In this document: one piece after another, positions 26,320-35,142 of the stretch
How positions within the stretch are numbered: position 1 is the stretch's first letter
Layout: each line of letters begins with the position of its first letter
Assembly: GCF_009659535.1 (NCBI RefSeq)
Contig: NZ_VJZZ01000003.1
Location: 380,947 to 444,946 of the forward strand
Source of the DNA: Aggregicoccus sp. 17bor-14
GTDB lineage: Bacteria; Myxococcota; Myxococcia; Myxococcales; Myxococcaceae
Direction of reading: 5' to 3'
Length of the DNA: 64,000 nucleotides
Translations under genes and position numbers: made by a program
The notes under the pieces: model-generated
Databases searched by the model: none
What the model was told of the DNA's origin: nothing
The model's input: only the letters and a program-made list of their open reading frames with translations

Positions 26320-27840
26320 GTGCTCACTCAGCCCGCCGCCGCCCCCGTCCCAGACCTCACCCGGCGCCTGGCCAAGCTCACGTCCATCCTGGACGTGGCC
26401 AAGGCGATGAGCGCCGAGCGCGACCTCGAGCTGCTGCTCCCGCTCATCCTCTTCGAGGCGAGCAAGGTGGTGGAGGCGGACCGCTGCTCGCTCTTCATCC
26501 TCGACCGCGAGAAGAACGAGCTGTGGAGCAAGGTGGCCCAGGGCGCCAAGAGCGAGATCCGCCTCCCGGTGGGCAGCGGCATCGCGGGCGCGGTCGCGGA
26601 GACCGGCGCCGTCATCAACATCCCGGACGCGTACCAGGACGAGCGCTTCAACCGCACCTTCGACATCCAGAGCGGCTACCGCACCACGGCCATCCTCGCG
26701 GTCCCCATGCGCGATGCGAACGGGGACGTGACGGGCGTCATCCAGGCGCTCAACAAGCAGGGCGGCGGCACCTTCGACGCCGAGGACGAGGAGCTGCTGC
26801 TCGCGCTCGGCTCGCAGGCCGCGGGTGCCATCGAGAACGCGCTGCTGCACGAGGAGATCAACCGCCTCTTCGAGGGCTTCGTCTCCGCCTCCGTCGTCGC
26901 CATCGAGTCGCGAGACCCCACCACCGCGGGTCACTCGGGGCGCGTGGCGGACCTCACCGTGGGGCTCGCGCAGGCGCTCGAGCACCTGTCCACCGGCCCC
27001 TACGGCGGCACGCGCTTCAGCGGCGTGGAGCTGCAGGAGCTGCGCTACGCGAGCCTCCTGCACGACTTCGGCAAGGTGGGCGTGCGCGAGCCCGTGCTGG
27101 TGAAGGCCGAGAAGCTCTACCCGCAGGAGCTCGAGGTGCTCAAGGCGCGCTTCCAGCTCGCGCGCAAGGACGTGCAGCTGCAGAGCTACCGCCGCCGCCT
27201 GGAGGCCGTGTCCGTGCGCGGAAACGGCGCGCTCGCGGACATCCACGCCGAGGAGGACGCGCGGCTTGGGCAAGAGCTCGCGCGGCTCGACGAGGTGCTC
27301 GACTTCGTCCTCTCCTGCAACCGCCCCACGGTGCTCGCGCAGGGCGGCTTCGAGCGGCTCGCGGAGCTGGGGGCGCAGCGCTTCCAGGACGGCTACGGCC
27401 GCGAGCAGCCGCTGCTGCTGCCCGCCGAGGTGCAGTCCCTGAGCATCGCGCGCGGCACCCTGAGCGAGCTGGAGCGCAAGGAGATCGAGAGCCACGTGGA
27501 GCACACCTTCCGCTTCCTCTCGCAGATTCCGTGGACGCGCGCGCTGCGGCGCGTGCCGGAGATCGCCTACGCGCACCACGAGAAGCTCAACGGCAAGGGC
27601 TACCCGCGCGCGATTCCCGCGGTCACCATCCCCGTGCAGAGCAAGATGATGGCCATCTCGGACATCTACGACGCGCTCACCGCGAAGGACCGCCCCTACA
27701 AGAAGGCGGTGCCGCACGCGCTCGCGCTCGACATCCTGGGCAAGGAGGCCTCCGCGGGCCACATCGACGGCGACCTCTTCACCGTCTTCGTGGAGGCGCA
27801 GGTGCCCCAGAAGTCGCTCGCCGCGGTGAAGCTCCCGTGA
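26320..27840 (+). CDS. GAF-HD-GYP protein with an internal insertion
   Basis: GTG start; 506 residues. GAF domain (~20-175: DRCSLFILDR, VGSGIAGAVAETG). The HD-GYP domain starts with TAGHSGRVADL and HD at 248-249 (LLHDFGKVGV) and ends with AHHEKLNGKGYP (GYP at 427-429) and SDIYDALTAKDRPYK. Between these halves are ~115 extra residues (~262-380) not found in standard HD-GYP domains. The family hydrolyses c-di-GMP. The metal-binding motifs are intact, so activity is plausible. The next gene overlaps its stop by GTGA. Confidence 0.9.
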   Translation: MLTQPAAAPVPDLTRRLAKLTSILDVAKAMSAERDLELLLPLILFEASKVVEADRCSLFILDREKNELWSKVAQGAKSEIRLPVGSGIAGAVAETGAVINIPDAYQDERFNRTFDIQSGYRTTAILAVPMRDANGDVTGVIQALNKQGGGTFDAEDEELLLALGSQAAGAIENALLHEEINRLFEGFVSASVVAIESRDPTTAGHSGRVADLTVGLAQALEHLSTGPYGGTRFSGVELQELRYASLLHDFGKVGVREPVLVKAEKLYPQELEVLKARFQLARKDVQLQSYRRRLEAVSVRGNGALADIHAEEDARLGQELARLDEVLDFVLSCNRPTVLAQGGFERLAELGAQRFQDGYGREQPLLLPAEVQSLSIARGTLSELERKEIESHVEHTFRFLSQIPWTRALRRVPEIAYAHHEKLNGKGYPRAIPAVTIPVQSKMMAISDIYDALTAKDRPYKKAVPHALALDILGKEASAGHIDGDLFTVFVEAQVPQKSLAAVKLP

Positions 27841-28505
27841 GCGGCCTCGTCGACCAGCTGGTGGACAAGGCAGACCCCGCGCTGCCGCTCCTGCAGTCCT
27901 GGGTGAAGGCGGCGGCGCACCCGGTGGAGCTGCTGCCGCCCACGCGCTCGCAGGCGGAGGTCGTGCTGCTCTCGCTCGGCGTGAGCACCCGCTCGGTGCT
28001 GGGCACGGTGGCGTACGAGACGGGCGGACTGCTGGTGGGCGGCGGCTGGCTGCGCGTCCTCGGCGCGGGCCACGAGCGGCTGCCGCGCGACCTCGCCGGG
28101 TGGAACGGCATCGACGCGTCTCCGCCCGAGCCGCGCCTGCCCGGCGCGCTGCTCGTCGCGGACGACGCCGTGGGCGGCTTCTTCGCGGTGAACGGAGGCC
28201 GCTTCAAGGGACCGCACGGCCACGTGCACTACCTCGCGCCGGACACGCTCGCGTGGGAGAGCCTCGAGCGCGGGTACTCGGAGTTCGTCCACTGGGCGCT
28301 CACCGGCGACGTGGACGGCTTCTACGAGAACGCGCGCTGGGAGGGATGGGACGCGGACCTGCGCGGCTTGAGCGGCGAGCAGGGCTTCAGCGTGTACCCG
28401 CCCCTGTGGGCGCCGCTTCCGGACGGCAGCGTGCGCAGCCGCAAGCCCGCATCCATCGAGGAGCTGTGGAAGGCGCACTCGGCGCCTCCCAAGGGCAACG
28501 GCTGA
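27837..28505 (+). CDS. DUF2625-like protein, coupled to HD-GYP gene
   Basis: GTG start inside the GTGA of the upstream stop; 222 residues, no signal peptide or membrane segment. YETGGLLVGGGWLRVLGAGH, FFAVNGGRF, HYLAPDTLAWESL and FVHWALTGDVDGFYENARW match a bacterial family of unknown function (DUF2625-like, close in feel to SMI1/KNR4-type proteins). The overlap indicates translational coupling with the HD-GYP phosphodiesterase, so it may be a partner or regulator of it. Confidence 0.75.
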   Translation: MSGLVDQLVDKADPALPLLQSWVKAAAHPVELLPPTRSQAEVVLLSLGVSTRSVLGTVAYETGGLLVGGGWLRVLGAGHERLPRDLAGWNGIDASPPEPRLPGALLVADDAVGGFFAVNGGRFKGPHGHVHYLAPDTLAWESLERGYSEFVHWALTGDVDGFYENARWEGWDADLRGLSGEQGFSVYPPLWAPLPDGSVRSRKPASIEELWKAHSAPPKGNG

Positions 28506-28509
28506 GCCC

Positions 28510-29688
28510 TCACTCGTAGCGCAGCAGCCGCGCGCCGTAGCTCAGCGTCGGCGCCTGCCCGCGCAGGTGCTGCAGCAGCTCCTGCGTGGGCAGGCCGTTG
28601 AACCCGGGCAGCAGCGAAGCGAGTGACTCGCGGGCCTCCTGGGAGAGCACGAGCCGCCCCTCCACGCGCCAGAGGCTGCGCAGCTGCTCCCGGCGGAAGG
28701 CCTCGGGCGGTGGTGCGCCGGCGCGCCCGAGCGCCTCGGGCGCGACCTTCAGCACGAGCGAGTCGAAGAGGCGGTTGCCCGAGCTCTCCACCACGGCGGC
28801 GTCGAGCAGCGTGCCGTCGCGTCCCTGCGTGAGCTGCAGGGTGAGCGCGAGCAGCGGAGCGCGGGCCATCACAGCGTCGCGCGTCTCGGTGATCTGGATG
28901 AGCGCGCGCAGCGCGGTCGACTCGGGAGCGGGGAGCAGCTGCGCCACCTTCTCGCCCTGCGTGGGGCCGCTCGGCGCCGCGAGGCCCGGCGTGCCGGTGC
29001 GGCCGTACTCCTCGGCAGCCGCCCGGTAGTTCTGGTTGAACTGCTGCAGCGCCGGCGCGAGCCCCTTGCCGTAGCCCAGCGCCTCGGGCGACGCGGGCGC
29101 CGCGGCGGTGAGCCCCGCCTGCAGCGCCTCGCGCACCTGGACGAGGTAGGGGTGCGGAAGGCCTCCGCGGGCGCGCGCGATGGAGAAGGCCTCGTCTCCG
29201 AAGCCCTGCAGCCGCGCCTGCACGCGCGCGGCCTCCTCCGCGCGCTGCGCCTCGAGCGAAGGCGTGGGGTCCCCTGGGCGCAGCGTGCGTCCGCCCGAGC
29301 GAGGCGCGTCGCCCGCGGCCAGCGGGGCCTGCGGTGCATGCGGCAGCAGGTCCAGCGCGCGCGGCGCGCGGGGCGCGTCGCTCGCGAGCGGCGCCGGCGC
29401 CGGGGGCTCGGCGGGGTGCGGCGCGGAGGCCTCGGCTTGCGGCGGCGCCGCTGCGGCACGAGGCGTCGGTGCGTTGGCGGGAGGCGCGCTCGCGGGCGGC
29501 AGAGGCGGAATGCGGCGACGAGCAGGGGTGGCGGGCGACGGCGCGGCCCGCTCGACCACCTCGAAGACGAGCGGCGCAGGTGGCTCGGGCACGGCCGTGC
29601 GCGGCGGGGCCGGCGTCCTCCACAGCAGGAGGAGCAGCACCGCGTGCACCAGCAGCGAGGCGCCGAGCGCGACCGCAATCCGACGCAT
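28510..29688 (-). CDS. TonB-like periplasm-spanning protein
   Basis: 392 residues with one N-terminal membrane helix (RIAVALGASLLVHAVLLLLLW, abridged) carrying a His like TonB/TolA, then a Pro/Ala-rich stretch (~30-150) able to span the periplasm, and a C-terminal globular part. The segment ITETRDAVMARAPLLALTLQ and DGTLLDAAVVESSGNRLFDS resemble the TonB C-terminal beta domain. No ExbB/ExbD genes lie nearby. It may energise an outer-membrane transporter or act in envelope structure. It is 103 bp behind pyk, same strand. Confidence 0.75.
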   Translation of the reverse strand: MRRIAVALGASLLVHAVLLLLLWRTPAPPRTAVPEPPAPLVFEVVERAAPSPATPARRRIPPLPPASAPPANAPTPRAAAAPPQAEASAPHPAEPPAPAPLASDAPRAPRALDLLPHAPQAPLAAGDAPRSGGRTLRPGDPTPSLEAQRAEEAARVQARLQGFGDEAFSIARARGGLPHPYLVQVREALQAGLTAAAPASPEALGYGKGLAPALQQFNQNYRAAAEEYGRTGTPGLAAPSGPTQGEKVAQLLPAPESTALRALIQITETRDAVMARAPLLALTLQLTQGRDGTLLDAAVVESSGNRLFDSLVLKVAPEALGRAGAPPPEAFRREQLRSLWRVEGRLVLSQEARESLASLLPGFNGLPTQELLQHLRGQAPTLSYGARLLRYE

Positions 29689-29761
29689 CGTGTGGCGACC
29701 CCTCGCAGACCTTGCGGCCCTTCAAGCTCTGCGGGGGGCCTTTATTCCAGGGAAACGGGCG

Positions 29762-29782
29762 CCCTCTCCCAGCGGGAGAGGG
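29762..29782 (-). terminator. Short hairpin behind pyk
   Basis: CCCTCTCCC and GGGAGAGGG form a perfect 9-bp stem with a 3-nt loop 10 nt after the pyk stop. The following minus-strand bases (CGCCCGTTTCCC) have only a short T run, so it is a weak or partial terminator. Confidence 0.45.
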
Positions 29783-29791
29783 AGGAGACGG

Positions 29792-31222
<1,431 letters not shown>

Positions 31223-31335
31223 AGACCTTCGAGGATCCGCCCCCGAGCGCAGAGGGGTCAAGGATTCGCTTTCGAGCCCGCACGCCTGCCTTGCACGGGT
31301 GCGTCCGGTCACGCACCGCAGCAAAGCGGGAAAAA

Positions 31336-32229
31336 TCAGGCGCGCAGGAGCGAGCGCAGGTTCTCCCGCTCCCAACGCAGCGCGGCAGCGTAGAGGGGGT
31401 AGGCCTTCTCCCGGTCGCGGAAGGCGCGCGGGTGGTGCACGCGCCGGCCGCCGCGGCCGCTGCTGGGGAAGAGCTGGTGGAGCATCTCGTGGAAGACGAT
31501 GAACTCCACGAAGAAGGCGGGGACGTCCGGGCGGTCGAGCGCCGGGTGGATGCGGATCTCGCGCGTCTGGTGGTCGTACACGCCCAGGCGGATGCTCTTG
31601 CGCCGGCGCCGCGGCGGCATGCGCCCCCAGCCGATGCGCGCCTGGATGCCGCCCTGGAAGAAGAGGCCGTTGACCCGGTCGAACATCTCCTGCAGGTCGA
31701 AGCAGCGGCCGCGAGGGTTGAGCTCCGCGTCCTGCCCGCGCCGCTGCTGGCGGATGCGCGGCTGCATCCCGCGGATGAAGTCGTCCAGCACGTCGCCCGC
31801 GTGGCGGTGGCCGCGCCCCGCGTAGTCCGCCACCGCGCGCACTACGGCCTCGGGCGCGTCCAGGAACATGTGGTGCAGCCGCAGCTGCAGCACGCTGCCG
31901 CCGCGCCGGAAGCTCACCATGGTGGAGCGGTTGTCCGTCACCGAGAGGCGCACCGGCAGCCCCAGGTTCGCCGAGAGCTGGTAGGCGAGGGACTCGGCGC
32001 GCGCCCACATCTCCTCGCGCGCGGGCAGCGCGACCCGGTTCGCCTCGTCCACGCGGTTGCGTACCGGCGGCTGCACGGGCGCGGAGGGCTCGGCGGCGAG
32101 CGGCTGCTCCTGCAGCTCGCCCTCGGCGGCCTCGGGAGAAGGCTCGCGCCTCGCGGGCGTCGCGTGCGGAAAGAGGTTGAGCTGGAGCAGGGACTCGGCC
32201 GACACGCGAGGGGCAATGCTACCCGCCAC
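31336..32229 (-). CDS. SprT-like zinc metalloprotease domain protein
   Basis: 297 residues, GTG start (N terminus not well fixed). An unconserved Pro/Glu-rich N-terminal 90 residues are followed by a SprT-like domain: FDRVNGLFFQGGIQARIGWG, RLGVYDHQTREIRIHPALD and the zinc motif FIVFHEMLHQ, with a later His-rich RRVHHPRAF. SprT/Spartan relatives cut DNA-protein crosslinks in eukaryotes. Bacterial members are poorly known. It is last in a run with NFACT and YkgJ-type genes. Confidence 0.85.
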   Translation of the reverse strand: MAGSIAPRVSAESLLQLNLFPHATPARREPSPEAAEGELQEQPLAAEPSAPVQPPVRNRVDEANRVALPAREEMWARAESLAYQLSANLGLPVRLSVTDNRSTMVSFRRGGSVLQLRLHHMFLDAPEAVVRAVADYAGRGHRHAGDVLDDFIRGMQPRIRQQRRGQDAELNPRGRCFDLQEMFDRVNGLFFQGGIQARIGWGRMPPRRRRKSIRLGVYDHQTREIRIHPALDRPDVPAFFVEFIVFHEMLHQLFPSSGRGGRRVHHPRAFRDREKAYPLYAAALRWERENLRSLLRA

Positions 32230-32281
32230 GGCCCAGGACTCAAGGCCGGCGGCCCCTGCCCGCCTGCCCTCCGTCTCGCCG

Positions 32282-32869
32282 TCAACCCCGGCCGTGCGCC
32301 GCCGCGTCCCGGGCGAGCTCCGCGCCCAGCGCCTCGAGCGCCTCGGCGCAGGTGCCGAAGGCGCGCAGCAGCGCCTCCCACGCGCCCTCCCCTTCCGCCG
32401 GCGCCTCCTCCACCGCGAGGCAGGCGCTGCCGCCCGCGCGCGCGGCCTCGAGGCTCCCGTGGCGCCCGGGCATCACGCCCCAGCTGCCGTCCATGAAGCG
32501 CTCGAAGGGATAGAGCCTGCACGCGAGCGGACGCACATCGGAGGGCAGCGCGCAGCCCGTCCCCGCGCGGTGGAAGACGCAGGCGCTGCCGCCGCCCCCT
32601 TGCGCGCGCTGCTGCAGCGTGAGGCGCACGGGCGCCTTGCGGAAGTAGCCGCGAAAGAGGGGCCGCGAGCGCTCGTACGCGGCCGCGTCCTCCTCGCTCA
32701 GCCCCTCCTCCTCCACGAAGCGGCGCGCCGAGAGCCCCGTGTGCTGGGCGATGCGCTCCACGTCCGCGCGGGTGAGGGTGGCGAGCGCCTCGCCCTCGCG
32801 CACCTCGCAGCAGCTCGCCCCGAGCAGGCGCGGGCAGCGCGCGCAGACAGGTTCACCCGCGCCGCTCAA
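32282..32869 (-). CDS. YkgJ family cysteine-cluster protein
   Basis: TTG start at 32869, overlapping the NFACT TGA (TTGA), chosen because the first Cys pair follows at once. 195 residues with CARCPRLLGASCCEV, CVFHRAGTGCALPSDVRPLACRLYPF and a distal Cys, the eight-Cys pattern of the CxxCxxCC family, thought to bind zinc or an iron-sulfur cluster. Function is unknown in the family, which is related to FliB-like Cys-cluster proteins. Translationally coupled to the upstream gene. Confidence 0.85.
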   Translation of the reverse strand: MSGAGEPVCARCPRLLGASCCEVREGEALATLTRADVERIAQHTGLSARRFVEEEGLSEEDAAAYERSRPLFRGYFRKAPVRLTLQQRAQGGGGSACVFHRAGTGCALPSDVRPLACRLYPFERFMDGSWGVMPGRHGSLEAARAGGSACLAVEEAPAEGEGAWEALLRAFGTCAEALEALGAELARDAAAHGRG

Positions 32870-34347
32870 TGCGCCCCCGTCTGGCTGTCCAGCAGCCGCT
32901 TGAGGCGCTCGGGCTCGAGCCGCACCACGAAGGTGCGCTCGCGGCTGTAGAGGACCTGGCCGGGCGCCCCGCCCTTCATCTTGCGCACGAACTTCACCGG
33001 CACGTAGCTCACCTCGCCGCGCGGCTCGCCCTTCGCGCCCGAGTGGTGCAGCGCGAGGTGGGCCGCATCCAGCAGCACCTCCTGGCTCACCTCCTGCTCG
33101 CGCTCCAGGGGCACCACCACGTGGCTGCCGGGCAGCCCGCGCGCGTGCAGCCAGAGGTGGAAGGGGCGCGCGAGCTTGAAGGTGAGCTGGTCGTTGCTCT
33201 CCGCGCCGCGCCCCACCCAGATGCGCTGCCCGCCGTGGCCGAGGTACTCCTTGTAGGGGCGCCCCTCGCCGCTGGGCCCCTCCTCGCCCGCCTGCCCCAG
33301 CACCTCCACCTGCGCAATCAGGTCCTCCTCGGAGAGCCGCTCGAGCTGCGAGAGCGCCTCCTGCGCGTGGGCCACCTCGCGCGCGAGCGTGGCCTCGCGC
33401 GCGCGCGCCGCCTCCACCCCGCGCAGGAGCCGCCGGTACTGGTGGAAGTGCCACTCCACCTCCTCCTTGGGGCTGCGGCGCGGGTCCAGCTTCACCTCCA
33501 CCTGCTCCTCGCCCGCATCCGTGTAGGCGCTCAGGGTGACGGCGGTGTCGCCGCGCTTGAGGCGCCAGAGGTTCTGCGCGAGCAGCTCGCCGAGCCGCCG
33601 GTGCTCCTCGGCCTCGCTCCCGCGGGCGGCCTCCGCGCGCACCTTCTCCAGGGTGCGCCCCGAGCGCTTGAGCCGCGCGCGGTAGGGCTGGGTGAGCCTG
33701 CGCCGGATGCTCTCGGCGCGCGCGCGCCGGTCTCGCACGCCCAGCAGCGCCTCGGCCGCTTCCAACCGCGGCGCGAAGGGGGCCTCGTCCGCGCCCTCGG
33801 CCGCCGGGGGCACTGCGCCCAGGCGGCTGGGCTGGGCGAGCGCGCGCGCGAGCGCCTCGGGCGGCAGGGGCTCCGGCTCCTTCCAGGTCGCACCCGGGTG
33901 CAGGGCGCGGCGCTGCGCGAGGCCCTCGCCGCTGAGCATCAGCACGCGGGCTTCCGGGGTGAGCAGCAGCAGGCCCCCGGGCGCGCTCAGCTCGAGCAGC
34001 AGGGTGCGGCGGTGGGGCGCTTCGCCCGGCTCCTGCCGCTCGAAGTCCAGCGCGACGAGGCGCAACGGGGCCTCGTGGCGCGCGCGCACGAGCTTGAGCC
34101 CCGTGAGCTCCTGGCGCAGCCAGCGCTGGAAGGGGGCGGGCTCGCCGGGCGTGGGGAAGCGCTCACGGGCGAGCGACACGCGCGCGAGCTCGCCTTCCGC
34201 GCACACGCAGAGGAAGAGCGAGCGTCCGGGCACGCGCAGCTCGAGGTACGCGAGGCGCGGCAGGGGACACCACGCCTTCTGCGCCACCGCGCCCACCACG
34301 CGCGCGTTCAGCTCCTGCACCACCTCGTCGAGCTCTGCGGGACGCAC
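32866..34347 (-). CDS. NFACT (RqcH/Rqc2-like) family protein
   Basis: 493 residues from the GTG at 34347, which has GAGAGAGG upstream; a GTG at 34380 lacks a ribosome site. N-terminal NFACT-N part (ELRVPGRSLFLCV, GLLLLTPEARVLMLSGEG), a coiled coil (~270-370), and the C-terminal NFACT-R domain (WVGRGAESNDQLTFKLARP, WLHARGLPGSHVVV). Family members bind stalled 50S subunits and add alanine tails. In the segment HEAPLRLVAL the Asp of the family's DR pair appears to be Leu, so tailing activity is doubtful. First gene of a probable three-gene unit. Confidence 0.88.
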   Translation of the reverse strand: MRPAELDEVVQELNARVVGAVAQKAWCPLPRLAYLELRVPGRSLFLCVCAEGELARVSLARERFPTPGEPAPFQRWLRQELTGLKLVRARHEAPLRLVALDFERQEPGEAPHRRTLLLELSAPGGLLLLTPEARVLMLSGEGLAQRRALHPGATWKEPEPLPPEALARALAQPSRLGAVPPAAEGADEAPFAPRLEAAEALLGVRDRRARAESIRRRLTQPYRARLKRSGRTLEKVRAEAARGSEAEEHRRLGELLAQNLWRLKRGDTAVTLSAYTDAGEEQVEVKLDPRRSPKEEVEWHFHQYRRLLRGVEAARAREATLAREVAHAQEALSQLERLSEEDLIAQVEVLGQAGEEGPSGEGRPYKEYLGHGGQRIWVGRGAESNDQLTFKLARPFHLWLHARGLPGSHVVVPLEREQEVSQEVLLDAAHLALHHSGAKGEPRGEVSYVPVKFVRKMKGGAPGQVLYSRERTFVVRLEPERLKRLLDSQTGAH

Positions 34348-34429
34348 GCTGCCTCTCTCTCCTTCCTCTGCCCTGAGCACCCGGGAGGGGGGGCGAAATT
34401 CCCCTGCGGGACAGGGCCGCGGAAATGAA

Positions 34430-34457
34430 AACGGCCCGGCGTTTCCGCCGGGCCGTT
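34430..34457 (-). terminator. Terminator of the Lys/Ala-rich protein gene
   Basis: AACGGCCCGGCG (34430-34441) and CGCCGGGCCGTT (34446-34457) form a perfect 12-bp stem with a 4-nt loop, followed on the minus strand by TTCATTTCC. It lies 44 nt after the stop of the gene at 34501. Confidence 0.85.
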
Positions 34458-34500
34458 CTCAAGGGCTCTCCGTGAGGAGCGCCCTGCGCTGAAGACCCAA

Positions 34501-34674
34501 TTACATCGCAGGGGTCGCAGCGGCCTTCTTGGCGGCCGACTTGCGAGCGGTCTTCTTCTTCGCGCCGCCCTTCTTCGCAGTGGTCTTGCGCGCGGTCTTC
34601 GCGGCAGCGCCCTTCTTGGCGGTGGTCTTCTTCGCGGTGGACTTCTTCGCGGCGGTCTTCTTCTTGGCGGCCAT
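34501..34674 (-). CDS. Small histone-H1-like Lys/Ala-rich protein
   Basis: 57 residues, nearly all K, A, T and R in AAKK/TAKK repeats, ending ATPAM. The ATG at 34674 has GGAGGG 6-7 nt upstream, a canonical promoter (34768-34796), a leader of about 85 nt and a strong terminator, so it is a genuine single-gene transcript despite its size. Such tails bind DNA non-specifically, as in bacterial H1-like nucleoid proteins. A role in chromosome compaction, for example during sporulation, is possible but not shown. Confidence 0.88.
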   Translation of the reverse strand: MAAKKKTAAKKSTAKKTTAKKGAAAKTARKTTAKKGGAKKKTARKSAAKKAAATPAM

Positions 34675-34716
34675 GCAAACCCTCCGTTGTGAGTTGCCTC
34701 CACTCGCAAACGCGAG

Positions 34717-34762
34717 TGAGTGCTTGAGCGCGTCAGCCGCTTGGGAGCGACTGAGTGCTTGA
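34717..34762. repeat. 11-bp direct repeat and small hairpin in the 5' leader
   Basis: TGAGTGCTTGA occurs at 34717-34727 and 34752-34762, 35 bp apart. Next to it CACTCGC/GCGAGTG (34701-34707, 34712-34718) forms a 7-bp hairpin. Both lie in the leader of the Lys/Ala gene. The second repeat overlaps the possible plus-strand -35 at 34759. They could be a protein-binding or RNA control site. Confidence 0.6.
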
Positions 34763-34787
34763 CGTGAATGGTAGGGATGCGTAGCGC
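34759..34787 (+). promoter_or_regulatory. Possible promoter for a divergent small RNA
   Basis: TTGACG (34759-34764) and TAGCGC (34782-34787) are 17 bp apart. The -35 is good, the -10 weak. The predicted start (~34794) is just before the helix-rich element at 34801. It overlaps the minus-strand promoter of the Lys/Ala gene. Confidence 0.35.
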
Positions 34788-34796
34788 GAGTGTCAA
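34768..34796 (-). promoter_or_regulatory. Sigma-70-type promoter of the Lys/Ala-rich protein gene
   Basis: On the minus strand TTGACA (34791-34796, perfect) and TACCAT (34768-34773) are separated by exactly 17 bp. This is the best housekeeping-type promoter recognised in the window and implies strong basal expression. Confidence 0.75.
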
Positions 34797-35048
34797 CGAT
34801 CACTGATGCAGCGCACACGCGCGCGAGGCCGATTTTCCGCATCCGCGCGCGTTTCGAGGGTGCGTCGAGCGCTTCGCACCCCTCTGGAGCAATCGCTGCG
34901 GAGGCTGAAAATCGGGCCTCCGCGCGTTCGCGAGCGCGCGCGTTCAGCAGCGTGCATCTGCAGTGCGACGAGCCTGTAGCGCCTGCGCGAGAAGTGCGCA
35001 CGAGCGCGACCTGCGCGCGTGAGCGATGCGCTCGCGAGCGCATTTCTC
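34794..35048 (+). ncRNA. Candidate structured small RNA
   Basis: No protein-like frame. Nested complementary segments run in order. CACTG/CAGTG (34801-34805, 34961-34965) and GATGCA/TGCATC (34805-34810, 34953-34958) form the outer helix. GAGGCCGATTTTC (34825-34837) pairs with 34907-34920 over 13 bp with one bulge. CGCA/TGCG (34838-34841, 34897-34900) is next. An apical GAGGGTGCG/CGCACCCCTC hairpin (34856-34884) closes it. An 18-bp palindrome followed by TTTCTCC (35026-35048) could terminate the transcript. The elongated stem with internal loops recalls 6S RNA, but homology is not claimed. The strand is inferred from the promoter and terminator. Confidence 0.4.
35026..35048 (+). terminator. 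18-bp palindrome with T-rich tail
   Basis: ATGCGCTCGCGAGCGCAT is a perfect palindrome (35026-35043) followed by TTCTC. It can fold as a 7-bp stem with a CGCG loop and act as a terminator of plus-strand transcription. Alternatively it is a dimeric operator 100 bp upstream of the GH1 gene. Confidence 0.45.
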
Positions 35049-35142
35049 CTCGGAGAAACGCCTCGAGCCCGCACGCGCGAGCTCCGCGCACGCGAGCCGC
35101 GGCGGCGCTGCAGCTGCGCTACGCCTGCGCTACGAAGGGCGC

